In this document: piece after piece, positions 29,993-32,334 of the stretch
How positions within the stretch are numbered: the stretch's first letter is position 1
Layout: every line of letters begins with the position of its first letter
Assembly (NCBI GenBank): GCA_031419455.1
Contig: JANOKS010000126.1
Coordinates: 1 to 32,334 of the forward strand
DNA from: UBA7672 sp031419455
GTDB taxonomy: Bacteria > Pseudomonadota > Alphaproteobacteria > Caulobacterales > Hyphomonadaceae
DNA: 32,334 bases
Direction of reading: 5' to 3'
Translations under genes and position numbers: made by a program
The notes under the pieces: model-generated
Seen by the model: the letters and a program-made list of their open reading frames with translations, nothing else
Told to the model about the DNA's origin: nothing
Databases searched by the model: none

Positions 29993-32334
29993 ATGGCGCA
30001 TTTTAATCGTCTATCAATCGTGAGCTTGCTTGCGCTTGGACTGGCAATGCCAGCCATGGCGCAGAACACGGAGACGGGGCCACAAACGGCGCCCCAACCC
30101 TCTGAGGATCAGGAACGGGATCGCGACCGGGACGTCGTGATCATCACCGCCAACAAGCGGGAAGAGTCGGTCCAGGACATCGCGGTGGCCGTCACCGCCA
30201 TCACGTCCGAATTGCGTGACGAGATCGGCCTGACCACGGTGCAGGACTACACCAACTTCGCACCGGGCCTCAGCTACTCGACTGCAAGCGACCGCCTCGG
30301 CATGCGCGGCGTCACACGCACGTCGAACAATTTCGGCATCCGTTCGGGCATCTCGAACTATGTCGACGGGGTCTACTACTCGTCCGCCATTCCGGCCGCC
30401 CGTGAACCGATCTTCGTCGACCGCGTCGAGATCGTCCGCGGCCCTCAGGGCACACTCTACGGACGCGACTCCATCGGCGGCGCGCTCAACCTGGTCTCGC
30501 ATCGCCCGACCGAAGAACTCTCTGGCCAGTTCAATCTTGGCATTGGCGACTACAGCACAATGAAGGCCGAGGCGTCTGTCTCCGGTCCGATCACCGACTG
30601 GCTGCGCTACAAAATCGCCGGCGCCCGCAACTTCCAGGGTGAAGGCTTCCTCACAAACGTCGCCACAGGCGATACGGAAGCCGGCCGCAAGGACGACACC
30701 TACATCGAAGCCCAGCTTGAAGCGGACATTGGCGATCGCATCGACCTGTGGGCCAAGTACGGCTCGCTCTCTTGGACGCGCGTCGGTCCTCCTGGCGGAC
30801 GTACGGCGGCCGGCAGCTCAGAACCCTATGACACGCGGCTATTCGGCCCCCCCGGCGGAGCAAACATCAACAGCTTCTTTGGTTTCAGCCCCGTCGCGGG
30901 AAACGTCGTGATGACGGGTAATCAGACAACCAACCCGAATGCTGGCCAAAGCGAGCAGCGGCTGTTCAACGCAGACTTCCAGCAATTCACCGACCTTTAT
31001 CCGACGACGGAGACCGCGCTCGAGGCGATCTACCATGCCGACGATTTCGATATCAAATATCTCGGCGGCTATGTCTGGTATCACTACAACCTGCAGATCG
31101 ATAACGATGGCGGACCGGTGTCGCGTTTCAGCGTGCCTTTCACCCTGGGCGGGCTGCCGGCGGGCACACCGCTCTCAGTCGATCGTCGGACGGACTACAA
31201 CGAAAACCGCGCGTGGTTCTCCAACGAGATCAACATTGTCTCGACGAACGAAGGCCCGCTGCAATGGATCACGGGTCTCTACGCCTACCAGGAAAACTAC
31301 AGCCAGCCGATCTATGTCGAGTCATTCCCGGCGATTAAGGGAACTCCCGGCGCCACGATCCTCAGGTTCCCGACCTTCCTGCCGGCGGCTCAGGATCTTC
31401 CGCGGAACGGCCGCAGCGATTATTCTGGCGGGCCGCTGGGGGGTGATCTCTGGTACTTCTCGAACAACAAGGGCAACAACAACGCCTACGGTGCCTTCCT
31501 GCAGACGGACTACCAGCTCAACGACCAGTTGAAGTTGACGGCCGGTATACGCTGGTCGACCGACATCATGCGGGGCGCTGACCAGGTTCGATACATCTCC
31601 CACTACGCGCTCGGTGCTCCGCGTGTTGACGGCACGACGGCATTCTTCGGCGGTCCGGATCCATCTACGGTCACGGCGCCAACGGGGACCAAGCCCTGCG
31701 GTTCGGCTGGGGAAGGCGTCGTGAATACCAACGAAACGGCGGCCAACGGAGCCGCTGCTCAATGTCCGGGGGGGCGGTCGCCTGACCTGTCCCGCTACGG
31801 CATCTACGTCAATCCGACCACCGGCAACGCCACGCGGGAACTTGCAGCCGAGTGGGAAGAAGTGACCGGCGTGCTCGGCGTCGATTGGACGCCGGACGAC
31901 GACACGCTCGTTTACGGCAAGTACAACCGCGGCTACAAACCAGGCGGTCTTGGTTGCGCCGACACCAACTGCAACCTGACGGTTACGCCGTACACGGACA
32001 AAGAGCTGGTCGACGCCTTCGAGCTCGGCTTCAAGCGCGAGTGGTCGGACTGGAACCTGACCACGAACGCAACCCTGTTCTACTACGATTACCAAGGGTA
32101 TCAGGTTTCGAATACAATTGTGCCTGAGCCCGATTCGACCGGCTTCCGTCCGCCAGCTTACGTCGCCTACGTGAACCTGCCTCAGGTCTCAACCACAGGC
32201 TTCGAACTCGAGACGATTTGGTATCCGACGGACAACCTGCGGTTCCTGTTCAACTACGGATATACGAATCCCGAGATCGGCGACACGCAGTCGCTGGTCA
32301 ACGGCCTCGACCCGTTCGGCTTCGATCCGGGAGC
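29993..32334 (+). CDS. TonB-dependent receptor (partial, open at right edge)
   Basis: At least 780 residues of an outer-membrane, TonB-powered uptake channel, cut by the window's end. The signal peptide ends AMA-QN, and GGAGG precedes the ATG at 29993. The TonB-box/plug region reads VVIITANKREESVQDIAVAVTAITSELRDEIGL and DRVEIVRGPQGTLYGRDSIGGALNLVS, the plug signature. The barrel follows, with strand pairs such as DYQLNDQLKLTAGIRWSTD, TLVYGKYNRGYKPGGLG and AFELGFKREWSDWNLTTNATLFYYDYQGYQVSN. Extracellular loops contain Cys (KPCGSAG, AQCPGG, GCADTNC). The type (IROMP-like, DUF-free) is often tied to siderophores, or to sugars and aromatics, in such bacteria. The substrate is not visible. Confidence 0.93.
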   Translation, partial: MAHFNRLSIVSLLALGLAMPAMAQNTETGPQTAPQPSEDQERDRDRDVVIITANKREESVQDIAVAVTAITSELRDEIGLTTVQDYTNFAPGLSYSTASDRLGMRGVTRTSNNFGIRSGISNYVDGVYYSSAIPAAREPIFVDRVEIVRGPQGTLYGRDSIGGALNLVSHRPTEELSGQFNLGIGDYSTMKAEASVSGPITDWLRYKIAGARNFQGEGFLTNVATGDTEAGRKDDTYIEAQLEADIGDRIDLWAKYGSLSWTRVGPPGGRTAAGSSEPYDTRLFGPPGGANINSFFGFSPVAGNVVMTGNQTTNPNAGQSEQRLFNADFQQFTDLYPTTETALEAIYHADDFDIKYLGGYVWYHYNLQIDNDGGPVSRFSVPFTLGGLPAGTPLSVDRRTDYNENRAWFSNEINIVSTNEGPLQWITGLYAYQENYSQPIYVESFPAIKGTPGATILRFPTFLPAAQDLPRNGRSDYSGGPLGGDLWYFSNNKGNNNAYGAFLQTDYQLNDQLKLTAGIRWSTDIMRGADQVRYISHYALGAPRVDGTTAFFGGPDPSTVTAPTGTKPCGSAGEGVVNTNETAANGAAAQCPGGRSPDLSRYGIYVNPTTGNATRELAAEWEEVTGVLGVDWTPDDDTLVYGKYNRGYKPGGLGCADTNCNLTVTPYTDKELVDAFELGFKREWSDWNLTTNATLFYYDYQGYQVSNTIVPEPDSTGFRPPAYVAYVNLPQVSTTGFELETIWYPTDNLRFLFNYGYTNPEIGDTQSLVNGLDPFGFDPG

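Overview
The window is 32.3 kb of GC-rich, densely coding bacterial chromosome. It fits an alphaproteobacterium, most likely from the Caulobacterales/Hyphomonadaceae neighbourhood. Four things support this: a circularly permuted, two-piece tmRNA gene whose tag reads ANDNFAPEMRLAA; an alpha-type SspB adaptor; a GAAC-N7-GAAC LexA box of the alphaproteobacterial kind; and a large TonB-dependent receptor of the style common in oligotrophic alphaproteobacteria. No phage, plasmid, insertion sequence or CRISPR array is visible. Most of it is core or household sequence with accessory enzymes between.

Layout, left to right. 0.2-3.5 kb (minus): an M13 metallopeptidase lipoprotein, then dsbB and a coq7-like hydroxylase in one operon. 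3.7-4.8 kb (plus): a DedA/YqaA membrane protein and tRNA-Leu(CAA). 4.8-8.4 kb (minus): a small secreted protein, a Tat-exported flavin amine oxidase, a 26-codon ORF with an exceptionally long Shine-Dalgarno match, a secreted protein with a duplicated RcnB-like motif, and an extensin-like LAS-fold protein. 8.5-10.3 kb: a TetR regulator divergent from a lipoprotein esterase, with a tetO-like palindrome over the regulator's start codon. 10.4-13 kb (minus): a Mug-type glycosylase coupled to a DUF3445 protein, then SspB and a PaaI-type thioesterase. 13.2-17.5 kb: a PLP-dependent Cys/Met-type lyase, a frameshifted sulfotransferase, a cytochrome P450 and an unknown protein translated from GTG.

17.6-20.1 kb: OsmC, the permuted tmRNA gene, a 37-residue membrane peptide, a VOC/glyoxalase-fold protein under a LexA-type promoter, and aquaporin Z. 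20.3-23.8 kb: small hypothetical proteins, a GST followed by the decayed C-terminus of a GNAT paralogue, an intact GNAT, a YbjN protein and an HSL-type hydrolase. 23.8-26.9 kb: a helix-hairpin-helix peptide, thyA, a Thr/Pro/Ala-rich lipoprotein, a VUT transporter and folA. 27.1-32.3 kb: an unknown membrane protein whose C-terminus is translated repeat DNA, a TPR lipoprotein, and a TonB-dependent receptor cut by the right edge.

Functional links: thyA and folA together sustain dTMP synthesis and folate recycling. DsbB passes electrons to quinone, which Coq7 helps make. SspB delivers tmRNA-tagged proteins to ClpXP, and both genes lie within 6 kb. At least five kinds of hairpin-forming intergenic repeat are scattered through the window, and two of them have been read into coding sequence. 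The strongest leads are the tmRNA gene, the LexA-type promoter, the tetO-like operator and the 17-nt anti-Shine-Dalgarno match.
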